DNA of 7,489 nucleotides from BRH-c25 sp964447145 (GCA_964447145.1 CAYURW010000117.1:1-7489), one strand, 5' to 3'. Positions 1 to 6,178 are shown, counted from the first letter of the stretch. Translations and numbers: made by a program. The notes: generated by a model from the letters alone, not told the origin.

Positions 1-28
1 TACCGATAATTAACGACGTACTAAGTTA

Positions 29-55
29 AAATGCGGCGGAGCCGCCTTTGTTCTT
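29..55 (+). terminator. Terminator-like hairpin ahead of the thr leader
   Basis: GCGGC (33-37) pairs with GCCGC (41-45) around a GGA loop. After one mismatch the stem continues with AAA (29-31) against TTT (47-49), and the pyrimidine-rich stretch TTGTTCTT follows. This would suit an intrinsic terminator for a gene upstream of the window. The same motif recurs at 6619-6644, so it could instead be a dispersed repeat. Confidence 0.5.
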
Positions 56-58
56 AAA

Positions 59-64
59 TATAAT
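59..64 (+). promoter_or_regulatory. Possible -10 box for the thr T-box leader
   Basis: A perfect TATAAT lies just upstream of the first T-box stem and would place the transcript start near 70. No acceptable -35 hexamer exists at the usual spacing, because that position is occupied by the GC-rich hairpin at 33-45. The promoter call is therefore weak, and the leader may instead be transcribed from outside the window. Confidence 0.35.
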
Positions 65-69
65 ACGCA

Positions 70-290
70 ATGATCGGGAAGAGTAAATCAGGTTCGGCTA
101 ACAGAGATGGAAATTCACAGGCTGCAAGATTTCCTTGGCAAGAGGGGTTGAAGACCACCCGGGAGCATCATTCTGAAATATCAGTAAGAAATGACGTATG
201 CCGCGTTAAGGCTTTGAGTGGGTTTATGCCAACATGGGTGGAACCGCGGGAGTATCAGCTTCCGTCCCTTTCAGGGATGGGGGTTTTTTT
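70..290 (+). promoter_or_regulatory. T-box leader, threonine specific (apparent ACC specifier)
   Basis: This is a tRNA-sensing transcription attenuator ahead of thrB-hom. The Stem I base pairs as TGATCGGG (71-78) against the 3' strand ending around 160-170. An AGTA S-turn lies at 82-85, and the apical AGAGA at about 103-107 is followed by the returning strand. In the specifier loop, GAAG is followed by ACC (154-156), a threonine codon, with a second ACC at 157-159; the choice of register is mine. The conserved T-box sequence GGGTGGAACCGCGG spans 236-249 and can pair with uncharged tRNA-Thr acceptor ends to form the antiterminator. The competing terminator is at 259-290. Threonine specificity agrees with the two downstream threonine genes. 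Confidence 0.88.
259..290 (+). terminator. Intrinsic terminator of the thr T-box
   Basis: CCGTCCC (262-268) pairs with GGGATGG (274-280) around a 5-nt loop. The stem can extend by G-U pairs into 281-283 and is followed by seven T residues (284-290). It is mutually exclusive with the antiterminator formed by the T-box sequence at 236-249. Confidence 0.85.
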
Positions 291-319
291 ATTTAAAATT
301 TTGAGAGAGGGTGGTAATT

Positions 320-1213
320 ATGATAGAGGTCAGAGTACCGGCAACAAGCGCAAATATCGGCCCGGGTTTTGATTGCCTGGGGATAGCCCTGGACATTTAT
401 AACCGTTTTCAGATAGAAGAAGGTGGAAACGGATTAGCGATTAACGGGTGCGAGGATGTTTACAAAAATGAGAAAAACCTTGTATACGTATCTATGCAAA
501 AATGTTTCGAAAAAATAGGGTACAAAAGTAACGGAAAGGGGATTAGTATCAGCTTTGAAAGCGGCATACCAATATCAAGGGGGCTTGGCAGCAGTGCGGC
601 CTGTATATTGGGAGGGGTATTGGCGGCTAACAAAATAGGCAGGGGAAATCTTAAAAAAAGTGAGATTTTGGATATTGCTTCTGAAATAGAGGGACATCCC
701 GATAATGTTGCCCCTGCGCTTTTTGGGGGCATGACAGCATCCATAAAAGATGGGGGGCGGGTTTATTGTGAAAAAATCAGTCTTCCCCGCAATTTGAAAT
801 TCTGTGCTATTATTCCGGACTTCAAGCTTTCAACAAGAGATTCAAGGGCAGTGCTTCCCAATAGCATCCCATACAGAGACGGTGTTTATAATGTAGGGAG
901 GGTGTCACTTCTCATAGCGGCCCTCTCCAACGGAAATTTTGAGCTGCTGAAGCTTGCTTGTAAGGATAGACTCCATGAGATATACAGGGGCAGCCTTATT
1001 GGAAACTACAACGAAATATCGGAGGAATGTGCAAGGCTGAACAGTCTTTGTGTGTTCCTGAGCGGGGCGGGGCCTACAATAATGGCCGTACTGAAAGACG
1101 GGGAAACGGATTTTTGCGGACAGATGGAGACTTTTTTGTCAAAGCTTAAGGACAAATGGGTAGTAAAAGAACTTAGGCCTGATTTTGAAGGGACCCTTGT
1201 TGCAAACATCTGA
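320..1213 (+). CDS. thrB: Homoserine kinase ThrB
   Basis: ThrB phosphorylates L-homoserine with ATP to O-phosphohomoserine, the penultimate step of threonine synthesis in the cytoplasm. The 297-residue product is a GHMP-superfamily kinase of normal length. The N-terminal motif VPATSANIGPGFDCLG lies at about residues 6-21. The ATP-binding glycine loop PISRGLGSSAA lies at about 84-94. The EGHPDNVAPA segment is near 124-133, and the C-terminal motif SGAGPT is at 248-253. The ATG at 320 is chosen because AGGGTGG (307-313) sits at good spacing before it. An in-frame GTG at 311 would overlap that ribosome binding site. The gene follows the threonine T-box directly and precedes hom by 64 nt, so the two are probably cotranscribed. 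thrC is not in the window. Confidence 0.96.
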   Translation: MIEVRVPATSANIGPGFDCLGIALDIYNRFQIEEGGNGLAINGCEDVYKNEKNLVYVSMQKCFEKIGYKSNGKGISISFESGIPISRGLGSSAACILGGVLAANKIGRGNLKKSEILDIASEIEGHPDNVAPALFGGMTASIKDGGRVYCEKISLPRNLKFCAIIPDFKLSTRDSRAVLPNSIPYRDGVYNVGRVSLLIAALSNGNFELLKLACKDRLHEIYRGSLIGNYNEISEECARLNSLCVFLSGAGPTIMAVLKDGETDFCGQMETFLSKLKDKWVVKELRPDFEGTLVANI

Positions 1214-1221
1214 TAAAATGC

Positions 1222-1235
1222 GCCGGAAGGCCGGC
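1222..1235 (+). other. Small hairpin between thrB and hom
   Basis: GCCGG (1222-1226) and CCGGC (1231-1235) form a 5-bp stem with an AAGG loop in the 64-nt gap. No T-run follows at once, so it is unlikely to terminate. It might affect mRNA stability between the two genes. It is preceded by AAAATGCG, as are the hairpins at 29-55 and 2921-2947. Confidence 0.45.
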
Positions 1236-1277
1236 TGCACAACACATAATATTTATTTTGAGAGGACTGAATAGAAA

Positions 1278-2567
1278 ATGGAAAAAGTAAAAATTGCACT
1301 TTTGGGGCTTGGAAACATCGGACAGGGAGTATGGAAAATACTAAGCACAAACAGAAATGAAATTCTTGCGAATTGCGGATATGAAGTAGAGGTCGCAAAA
1401 GTGCTCGTCAGAGACAGGAATAAAGCAAGGGGGGTACAGGTACCGGAGGAAATACTAACCACTAAAATCAGTGATGTTTTTGACGACCCAGGTATAAAGA
1501 TCGTAGTTGAATTGATGGGAGGCACCGATCCGGCAAAGGAATATATGATCGAGGCAATGAGGCATAAAAAACATGTGGTGACCGCAAACAAGCTTGTGCT
1601 GGCAACCTGGGGCGAAGAGCTGTTCAGGACAGCGGATGAAGAGGGTGTGCTTTTCTATTATGAAGCCAGTGTCGGCGGCGGCATACCTATAATTCGAGAA
1701 ATAAACGAAAGCCTTACCGCAAACAGAATAGAGAAGATCGTAGGAATAATAAACGGTACGACCAATTATATTCTGACCAAAATGACTCAGGAGGGAATGG
1801 GTTTTGAAGAAGCCCTCAAAGAGGCTCAGCAAAAGGGTTATGCTGAGGCAGACCCTTCATCAGATATTGAGGGGTATGATGCGGTCTACAAGCTTGCAAT
1901 AATGTCCTCCTTATCCTTTGGCACCAAAATTGACCTGTCTTCCATATACAGAGAGGGGATCAGCAACATAAAAACCGTGGACATTGATTACGCAAAAGGG
2001 TTCGGCTATGTAATAAAACTGCTGGCCATAGGGAAGGAATCTGACGATGGCCTTGAGCTAAGGGTACATCCGGCTATGGTTCCCCAAAACCACCCTATTG
2101 CCAATGTGAATGATTCCTTCAATGCAATATTTATTAAAGGGAATGCAGTGGGGGATTTGATGCTCTATGGGAGGGGGGCAGGGGACCTGCCTACAGGAAG
2201 CGCAGTGGTCGGTGACATAATCTCAATATTAAGGAATAATGTTGATTTGTCAAACTTGTTTTCCAAGAAGAACGGTTCGACCACAAAAAGAATAAAGGAT
2301 TCAGCCGAAAGCTCATCCGAGTACTATATAAGGCTCGATGTGAAGGATCGGCCCGGAGTATTGGGAGAAATAGCAGCAGTGTTCGGGAAGCATAATGTAA
2401 GCATTTTTTCCGTTTCCCAGGATGTAAAAAGCGAGCACAATGTATCACTTATATTCATTACCCACGAAGCCCTTGAAGGGAATGTCAACGATTCTATTGA
2501 TGAGATCAGAAGCCTTGACAGGGTCAACAATCTGGAAAATATTATCAGGATAGAAAAACTTAATTAG
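1278..2567 (+). CDS. hom: Homoserine dehydrogenase with ACT domain
   Basis: Hom reduces aspartate-4-semialdehyde to homoserine with NAD(P)H, the branch step towards threonine and methionine. The 429-residue product has three parts. The Rossmann domain starts with GLGNIGQG (residues 10-17). The catalytic domain carries the TANK segment (K105) and the family signature running from GYAEADPSSDIEGYD to K205, with the active-site acid and lysine region. A C-terminal ACT domain (about 349-425) contains the DRPGVLGEIAAVF motif and is the usual site of threonine feedback inhibition. Length and domain order are typical of monofunctional Firmicute Hom. The start has AGAGGA at 1261-1266 before the ATG. 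The gene ends five bases before a palindromic 59-bp element. Confidence 0.97.
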   Translation: MEKVKIALLGLGNIGQGVWKILSTNRNEILANCGYEVEVAKVLVRDRNKARGVQVPEEILTTKISDVFDDPGIKIVVELMGGTDPAKEYMIEAMRHKKHVVTANKLVLATWGEELFRTADEEGVLFYYEASVGGGIPIIREINESLTANRIEKIVGIINGTTNYILTKMTQEGMGFEEALKEAQQKGYAEADPSSDIEGYDAVYKLAIMSSLSFGTKIDLSSIYREGISNIKTVDIDYAKGFGYVIKLLAIGKESDDGLELRVHPAMVPQNHPIANVNDSFNAIFIKGNAVGDLMLYGRGAGDLPTGSAVVGDIISILRNNVDLSNLFSKKNGSTTKRIKDSAESSSEYYIRLDVKDRPGVLGEIAAVFGKHNVSIFSVSQDVKSEHNVSLIFITHEALEGNVNDSIDEIRSLDRVNNLENIIRIEKLN

Positions 2568-2572
2568 CTTAT

Positions 2573-2631
2573 ATAGAATACGCCGGCAAACAGCTAATTA
2601 AAAATAACATACAACCTTCAGCGTATTCTAT
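2573..2631 (-). repeat. 59-bp palindromic element, copy A
   Basis: ATAGAATACGC (2573-2583) and its exact reverse complement (2621-2631) form 11-bp terminal inverted repeats around a 37-nt core. The reverse complement of the whole element aligns without gaps to 5518-5576 at 48 of 59 positions, including the core, so this is a true dispersed repeat rather than a chance hairpin. It is small and has no coding capacity, like a MITE or bacterial interspersed palindrome. No target-site duplication is evident. It begins five bases after the hom stop codon. Confidence 0.85.
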
Positions 2632-2643
2632 GAATCAAGGAAA

Positions 2644-2713
2644 ACATTTTAGGATATCCGGTATCTAATTATAGGGTATCGAAATATATTAGCTGATGTC
2701 TATCCTAAAATGT
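2644..2713. repeat. 70-bp element with perfect 13-bp inverted ends
   Basis: ACATTTTAGGATA (2644-2656) is exactly inverted at 2701-2713. The 44-nt interior is AT-rich and contains two direct GGTATC copies (2660-2665 and 2675-2680). It carries no open frame. The long exact arms suggest a second miniature inverted-repeat element or a strong RNA/DNA hairpin. No second copy is seen in this window. Confidence 0.7.
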
Positions 2714-2726
2714 ATAACCCAATGCA

Positions 2727-2773
2727 CAAGAAGTCCTCCATCTCTTAACAAAACGTAGGTGGTGGTCTTCTTG
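2727..2773. repeat. 47-nt imperfect hairpin, possible IS end remnant
   Basis: The left arm 2727-2742 starts CAAGAAG and the right arm 2758-2773 ends CTTCTTG. They pair at 13 of 16 positions around a 15-nt loop. No T-run follows, so a terminator is unlikely. The subterminal layout resembles the imperfect hairpins at IS200/IS605 element ends, but no transposase gene or fragment is recognisable next to it. That identification is speculative. Confidence 0.5.
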
Positions 2774-2851
2774 CTAAGTTATGAAAAGTTGTTGCTCTGC
2801 AATAATCAGTTGGAATACTGAAAAATGAGTAAGCGCGGGTGGGTTGAAGCA

Positions 2852-2886
2852 ATTTGCATTAGTGTATATTGTGCAAATAATATAAT
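2852..2886. promoter_or_regulatory. Inverted repeat beside an orphan TATAAT
   Basis: ATTTGCA (2852-2858) and TGCAAAT (2872-2878) are exact inverted 7-mers with a 13-nt spacer, the shape of a dimeric regulator site. TATAAT (2881-2886) follows immediately. TTGCAT at 2854-2859 is 21 nt from it, too far for an ordinary promoter. Transcription from here would hit the terminator at 2921-2950. Function is unproven. Confidence 0.3.
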
Positions 2887-2920
2887 ACTTCTTCAGCGAT
2901 GCTTAATAGATTTTGTATTA

Positions 2921-2950
2921 GAAAAATGCGCCTCATGTGCATTTTTCTTC
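2921..2950. terminator. Bidirectional intrinsic terminator
   Basis: GAAAAATGCGC (2921-2931) pairs with GTGCATTTTTC (2937-2947), with one G-U pair and a CTCAT loop. The A-tract on one side and T-tract on the other let it work on both strands. It separates the thr unit and the structured intergenic region from the copper promoter. Confidence 0.7.
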
Positions 2951-2960
2951 ATATAATGAA

Positions 2961-3014
2961 GGCAGTGCAGACAGTGCAGACAGTGCAGGCAGTGCAGACA
3001 GTGCAGGCAGTGCA
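2961..3014 (+). repeat. Six tandem copies of a 9-bp unit
   Basis: The unit GRCAGTGCA (R is A or G) repeats six times without interruption: G-type at 2961, 2988 and 3006, and A-type at 2970, 2979 and 2997. The array ends 40 bp before the copA -35 box. Such short perfect arrays often vary in copy number by replication slippage. It is too short and unspaced to be a CRISPR. Confidence 0.93.
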
Positions 3015-3054
3015 GAGAAGTGATAAATAGATGCGATGGGAACAAAATCACTTA

Positions 3055-3083
3055 TTGACAGTATGAACAATAAGGTTTATCAT
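3055..3083 (+). promoter_or_regulatory. Sigma-A promoter of copA
   Basis: A perfect -35 TTGACA (3055-3060), a 17-bp spacer and -10 TATCAT (3078-3083, five of six consensus) predict a transcript start near 3090. This gives a leader of about 48 nt before copA. The -10 box overlaps the left arm of the dyad at 3082-3115, so repression by steric block is likely. Confidence 0.82.
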
Positions 3084-3115
3084 GGATATAGGATAGGGGG
3101 CTACCCTATATCCAT
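3082..3115. promoter_or_regulatory. Probable CsoR operator at the copA promoter
   Basis: The 15-bp arms 3082-3096 and 3101-3115 are inverted at 14 of 15 positions around a GGGG centre. The core reads ATAGGGGGCTACCCTAT with AT-rich flanks, in line with the GC-tract palindromes bound by CsoR proteins. It covers the -10 and predicted start, and a csoR gene lies downstream. On this strand the G run precedes the C run, the reverse of the C-then-G order I associate with textbook CsoR boxes. The assignment therefore rests mainly on position and gene context. Confidence 0.65.
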
Positions 3116-3137
3116 CTCTGAAGGAAAGGAGGACACT

Positions 3138-5384
3138 ATGAAGACAGAATCGCTGAAGATAACGGGAATGACTTGCGCTGCCTGCGCAAAGGCAATCGAG
3201 AGGGTAGTGGGGAAGCTTGAAGGGGTCGAATATGTTTCAGTCAATTTTGCTTCCGAGAAAGTGAATGTCAAATATAACCCCGGGTTGACAAGGCTCTCCG
3301 AAATAAAACAGGCCGTTTCAAAGGCCGGATACAAGGCATTGGAAATTGAAAGCTCCAATAGGTTTGATGAGGATAAGGAGAGAAAGGAAAAGGAAGTAAG
3401 AACACTGTGGAACAAGTTTATTGTGTCGGCTGTATTTGCCTTCCCCTTGCTTTATATTGCAATGGCGCCCATGATAACCTGGCTTCGCCTGCCAATGCCC
3501 GGCTGGCTTGACCATATGAAATACCCGTTGCGATACGCATTGACGGAACTGATTTTGACTATTCCTATAATAATCGTGGGCTACAGATTTTATACCGTAG
3601 GCTTTAGGGCAATAATAAGAAGGAGTCCCAATATGGACTCGCTGATTGCTATGGGTACCTCTGCGGCGATAGCCTACAGCTTGTATTCGACTTACAACAT
3701 ATATATGGGTGGCCACGGAGCGATGGAAGGCCTTTATTTTGAAAGTGCGGGAATAATAATAACTTTAATATTGCTTGGCAAATCCCTTGAAGCGGTTTCA
3801 AAGGGCAAGACCTCGGAGGCAATAAAAAAATTGATGGGCCTTGCGCCAAAAACGGCGACAGTGATCCAGGGAGACAAAGAAATCGAGATACCGGTGGAAG
3901 AGGTAGAAGCGGGGGATGTGATACTGGTCAAGCCGGGAGAAAAAATACCCGTGGACGGAGAAATCATAGAAGGCTATACCTCTGTGGATGAATCCATGTT
4001 GACAGGGGAGAGCATCCCAGTTGAGAAGCACATCGGAGACAAGGTAATAGGGGCAAGTATAAATAAGTATGGATCATTCAAATTCAAAGCCGTGAAGGTA
4101 GGGGAAGAAACCGTCCTGGCGCAGATAATAAAGCTGGTTGAGGACGCCCAGGGCTCCAAGGCCCCAATTGCAAAAATGGCGGATGTCGTAGCGGGCTACT
4201 TCGTTCCGATAGTGTTTGGGATTGCAGTGCTTGCAGCTTTGGGCTGGTACATCAGCGGGGAATCGGCTATATTTTCATTGACCACCTTCATAGCAATACT
4301 GGTTATTGCCTGCCCCTGCGCACTGGGTTTGGCCACCCCCACCGCAATTATGGTAGGCACCGGGAAGGGCGCGGAATACGGAATATTGATCAAGGGCGGG
4401 GAGGCCCTGGAAACTGCCCACAAAATAAGTACAATAGTATTTGACAAGACCGGTACCATAACTGAAGGCAATCCGGAAGTCACCGATATTATAACGGCAG
4501 GCTCCATTGAAAGGAACAGACTTCTTCAAATTGCAGCATCGGCAGAGAAGGGCTCAGAGCATCCTCTGGGAGAAGCGATTGTAAAAGGGGCGGAAAAGGA
4601 GAACCTGAGCCTGATAAATGTTGAAAAATTTGCCGCAATACCGGGCCATGGGATTGAGGTCCAAATTGAGGGAGCAGATGTACTTTTAGGGAACAGCAAG
4701 CTTATGAATGACAGAAATATAGGGTTGGAGCAGCTGGAAGGCGAATCAGACAGGCTTGCATCGGAAGGCAAAACACCTGTGTATATATCCGTAAACAATG
4801 AACTGGCAGGTATAATTGCAGTTGCCGATGTGGTCAAAGGAAGCAGCGCAGAGGCTATAAAAAGACTCCGCAGAATGGGTATTGAGGTTGCAATGATAAC
4901 CGGAGACAACAAAAGAACTGCCGAGGCAATAGCAAGGCAAGTCGGAATCGACGTAGTCCTTGCCGATGTTCTTCCGCAGGATAAAGCAAACGAGGTCAGG
5001 AAGCTTCAAGAGATGAACAAGAAGGTCGCAATGGTAGGTGACGGAATCAATGATGCTCCTGCTCTTGCCCAGGCGGACATAGGGATAGCAATTGGCTCAG
5101 GCACCGATGTAGCAATGGAGTCTGCAGACATCGTCCTTATGCGAAGCGATCTTATGGATGTGCCGACTGCCATACAGTTAAGCAAAAGCACTATTACCAA
5201 TATAAAGCAAAATCTGTTCTGGGCTTTTGCATACAATACAGCCGGAATACCTATAGCAGGGGGATTGCTGCATTTATTCGGGGGGCCGCTGCTGAACCCG
5301 GTTATTGCTGCGGCAGCTATGTCCATGAGCTCGGTATCGGTACTGACAAACGCCCTTAGATTAAGGGCATTCAAACCAAGATAA
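3138..5384 (+). CDS. copA: Cu(I)-exporting P1B-type ATPase CopA
   Basis: CopA uses ATP to pump Cu(I) out of the cytoplasm. The 748-residue product opens with one heavy-metal-associated domain (about 1-70) whose GMTCAAC motif has C13 and C16. Membrane helices follow at roughly 93-114, 124-144, 157-177 and 190-209. The actuator TGES is at 289-292 and the transmembrane metal site CPC at 392-394. The phosphorylated aspartate is D436 in DKTGT, SEHP is at 473-476, and the hinge GDGIND is at 634-639. The last two helices carry Y699-N700 and M728/S732, residues typical of Cu(I) pumps rather than Zn/Cd pumps. The ATG at 3138 has AAGGAGG (3126-3132) five bases upstream. A longer in-frame start at 3036 lies upstream of the promoter and is rejected. 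A single N-terminal domain is normal, though some relatives have two. Confidence 0.97.
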   Translation: MKTESLKITGMTCAACAKAIERVVGKLEGVEYVSVNFASEKVNVKYNPGLTRLSEIKQAVSKAGYKALEIESSNRFDEDKERKEKEVRTLWNKFIVSAVFAFPLLYIAMAPMITWLRLPMPGWLDHMKYPLRYALTELILTIPIIIVGYRFYTVGFRAIIRRSPNMDSLIAMGTSAAIAYSLYSTYNIYMGGHGAMEGLYFESAGIIITLILLGKSLEAVSKGKTSEAIKKLMGLAPKTATVIQGDKEIEIPVEEVEAGDVILVKPGEKIPVDGEIIEGYTSVDESMLTGESIPVEKHIGDKVIGASINKYGSFKFKAVKVGEETVLAQIIKLVEDAQGSKAPIAKMADVVAGYFVPIVFGIAVLAALGWYISGESAIFSLTTFIAILVIACPCALGLATPTAIMVGTGKGAEYGILIKGGEALETAHKISTIVFDKTGTITEGNPEVTDIITAGSIERNRLLQIAASAEKGSEHPLGEAIVKGAEKENLSLINVEKFAAIPGHGIEVQIEGADVLLGNSKLMNDRNIGLEQLEGESDRLASEGKTPVYISVNNELAGIIAVADVVKGSSAEAIKRLRRMGIEVAMITGDNKRTAEAIARQVGIDVVLADVLPQDKANEVRKLQEMNKKVAMVGDGINDAPALAQADIGIAIGSGTDVAMESADIVLMRSDLMDVPTAIQLSKSTITNIKQNLFWAFAYNTAGIPIAGGLLHLFGGPLLNPVIAAAAMSMSSVSVLTNALRLRAFKPR

Positions 5385-5517
5385 ACTGCTGTCTGTACCC
5401 TTATCCTGCAGACCGGACAAGGCTGGATAGAGCTGATAGAGCGCTGCAGCTGCCGGTGCGTAAAAGGTTGGACAGGGCATTACTACTGCCGGCGGGAAGA
5501 AGGGTTTTCCTTAATTT
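5385..5517. other. copA-copZ spacer, first part: nothing recognised
   Basis: This 133-bp stretch has no gene. It contains a repeated CTGCCGG heptamer. A weak 4-bp GGAA/TTCC stem near 5495-5510 is not convincing as a terminator. Readthrough from copA into copZ-csoR therefore remains possible. Confidence 0.5.
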
Positions 5518-5576
5518 ATAGAATACGTCAAAGGTTGTATGCAATTTTTAGTTAGCTGTTTACTGGCATACTTTAT
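5518..5576 (+). repeat. 59-bp palindromic element, copy B
   Basis: This copy aligns without gaps to the reverse complement of 2573-2631 at 48 of 59 positions. The best-conserved parts are the first ten bases (ATAGAATACG) and the core blocks AAGGTTGTATG and TTAGCTGTTT. Its own terminal repeats have decayed to 7 of 10 pairs, so it is probably an older or less constrained copy. It ends 27 bp before the copZ start, and TATACA at 5574-5579 across its end could act as a weak -10 for copZ, with no good -35. Confidence 0.85.
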
Positions 5577-5603
5577 ACAAAATATTAAAATGGAGGGAAA
5601 GCA

Positions 5604-5819
5604 ATGAAAAAACAGATCAATATTGAAGGAATGAGCTGTGGCCACTGCGTAAAGCACGTTGAGGAGGCACTGAAAGAAATAGGCGAGGTGGTAAACGTGG
5701 TAGTCAGTCTGGAGGACAAGAATGCAATTGTAGAGCTGAGCGGAGAGGTATCCGAGTCCAGGCTGAAAGAAGCCGTTGAAGAAGCGGGTTATGATGTGAC
5801 CGGAATCAAAAATATTTAA
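5604..5819 (+). CDS. copZ: Copper chaperone CopZ
   Basis: CopZ binds Cu(I) in the cytosol and hands it to CopA and to the CsoR sensor. The 71-residue product is a single heavy-metal-associated domain with the GMSCGHC motif (C12 and C15 as the Cu(I) ligands). The predicted order is the usual beta-alpha-beta-beta-alpha-beta, ending in EEAGYDV. The size is standard for the family and there is no signal peptide. The ribosome binding site GGAGG (5592-5596) is seven bases from the ATG. It lies 219 nt after copA, an unusually wide gap that holds repeat copy B, and 23 nt before csoR, with which it is probably cotranscribed. Confidence 0.95.
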   Translation: MKKQINIEGMSCGHCVKHVEEALKEIGEVVNVVVSLEDKNAIVELSGEVSESRLKEAVEEAGYDVTGIKNI

Positions 5820-5842
5820 GTATACGGTCGGGAGGGGTGGAA

Positions 5843-6178
5843 ATGGATAAAGATAGCGGGGAAAAAGGCTGTGATAATTGCAGTAACGAACTATGCAGCG
5901 ACAGAATTACGAATCGGTCTGAGAAAATGAAATCATCCCTTATATCAAGGTTGAACCGGATAGAGGGGCAGGTAAGAGGAATAAAAGGGATGATAGAAAA
6001 GAATGCATACTGTGATGATGTTCTTAACCAGATATCCTCAGCCCAGGCGGCAATGAATTCAGTCAGCAGGCTTATCCTGGAAAATCATATGAGGAGCTGT
6101 CTGATAAACAGGATACAGGCAGGGGAAATAGAAGTGGTAGATGAACTTCTGAAAACAATAGAAAAAATGATGAAATAA
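5843..6178 (+). CDS. csoR: Copper-sensing repressor CsoR
   Basis: CsoR is a DUF156-type four-helix repressor that leaves its operator on binding Cu(I). The 111-residue product has the family signature SRLNRIEGQVRGIKGM (35-50). The Cu(I) ligand set is C57 (in YCDDVLNQI), H82 and C86 (in NHMRSC), the C-H-C pattern of true copper sensors rather than the formaldehyde or nickel relatives. The N-terminal tail (about 1-30) adds a C10-x2-C13-x4-C18 cluster outside the conserved core. The ATG at 5843 is preferred because GGAGG (5831-5835) is seven bases upstream; an in-frame GTG at 5837 overlaps the site. It follows copZ by 23 nt. The likely target is the dyad at 3082-3115. Confidence 0.94.
   Translation: MDKDSGEKGCDNCSNELCSDRITNRSEKMKSSLISRLNRIEGQVRGIKGMIEKNAYCDDVLNQISSAQAAMNSVSRLILENHMRSCLINRIQAGEIEVVDELLKTIEKMMK

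Noticed and set aside
311..319. GTG start for thrB at 311
   Set aside because: It overlaps the ribosome binding site used by the ATG at 320, and the ThrB N-terminus fits the shorter form.
70..372. 100-codon open frame overlapping the thr leader and the start of thrB
   Set aside because: It covers the T-box structure, lacks a ribosome binding site and its product resembles nothing known to me.
2961..3014. CRISPR array
   Set aside because: Units are 9 bp and contiguous with no spacers, and no cas genes are present.
2956..3030. A 24-codon open frame (ATG to TAG) running through the 9-bp array, encoding an (A/T)VQ repeat peptide
   Set aside because: There is no ribosome binding site, the terminator is immediately upstream, and an open frame is a trivial result of a 9-bp repeat.
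3036..3137. N-terminal extension of CopA by 34 residues from an upstream ATG
   Set aside because: The copA promoter and operator lie inside this stretch, it has no ribosome binding site, and the heavy-metal domain begins directly after the ATG at 3138, which has AAGGAGG.
5495..5510. Terminator after copA
   Set aside because: Only a 4-bp GGAA/TTCC stem with no T-run; too weak to call.
2573..5576. Composite transposon carrying copA
   Set aside because: The flanking 59-bp elements have no transposase, no target duplication is seen, and the partner genes copZ and csoR lie outside the pair. Kept only as a repeat-pair finding.
5837..5842. GTG start for csoR at 5837
   Set aside because: It is inside the GGAGGGG ribosome binding stretch that serves the ATG at 5843.
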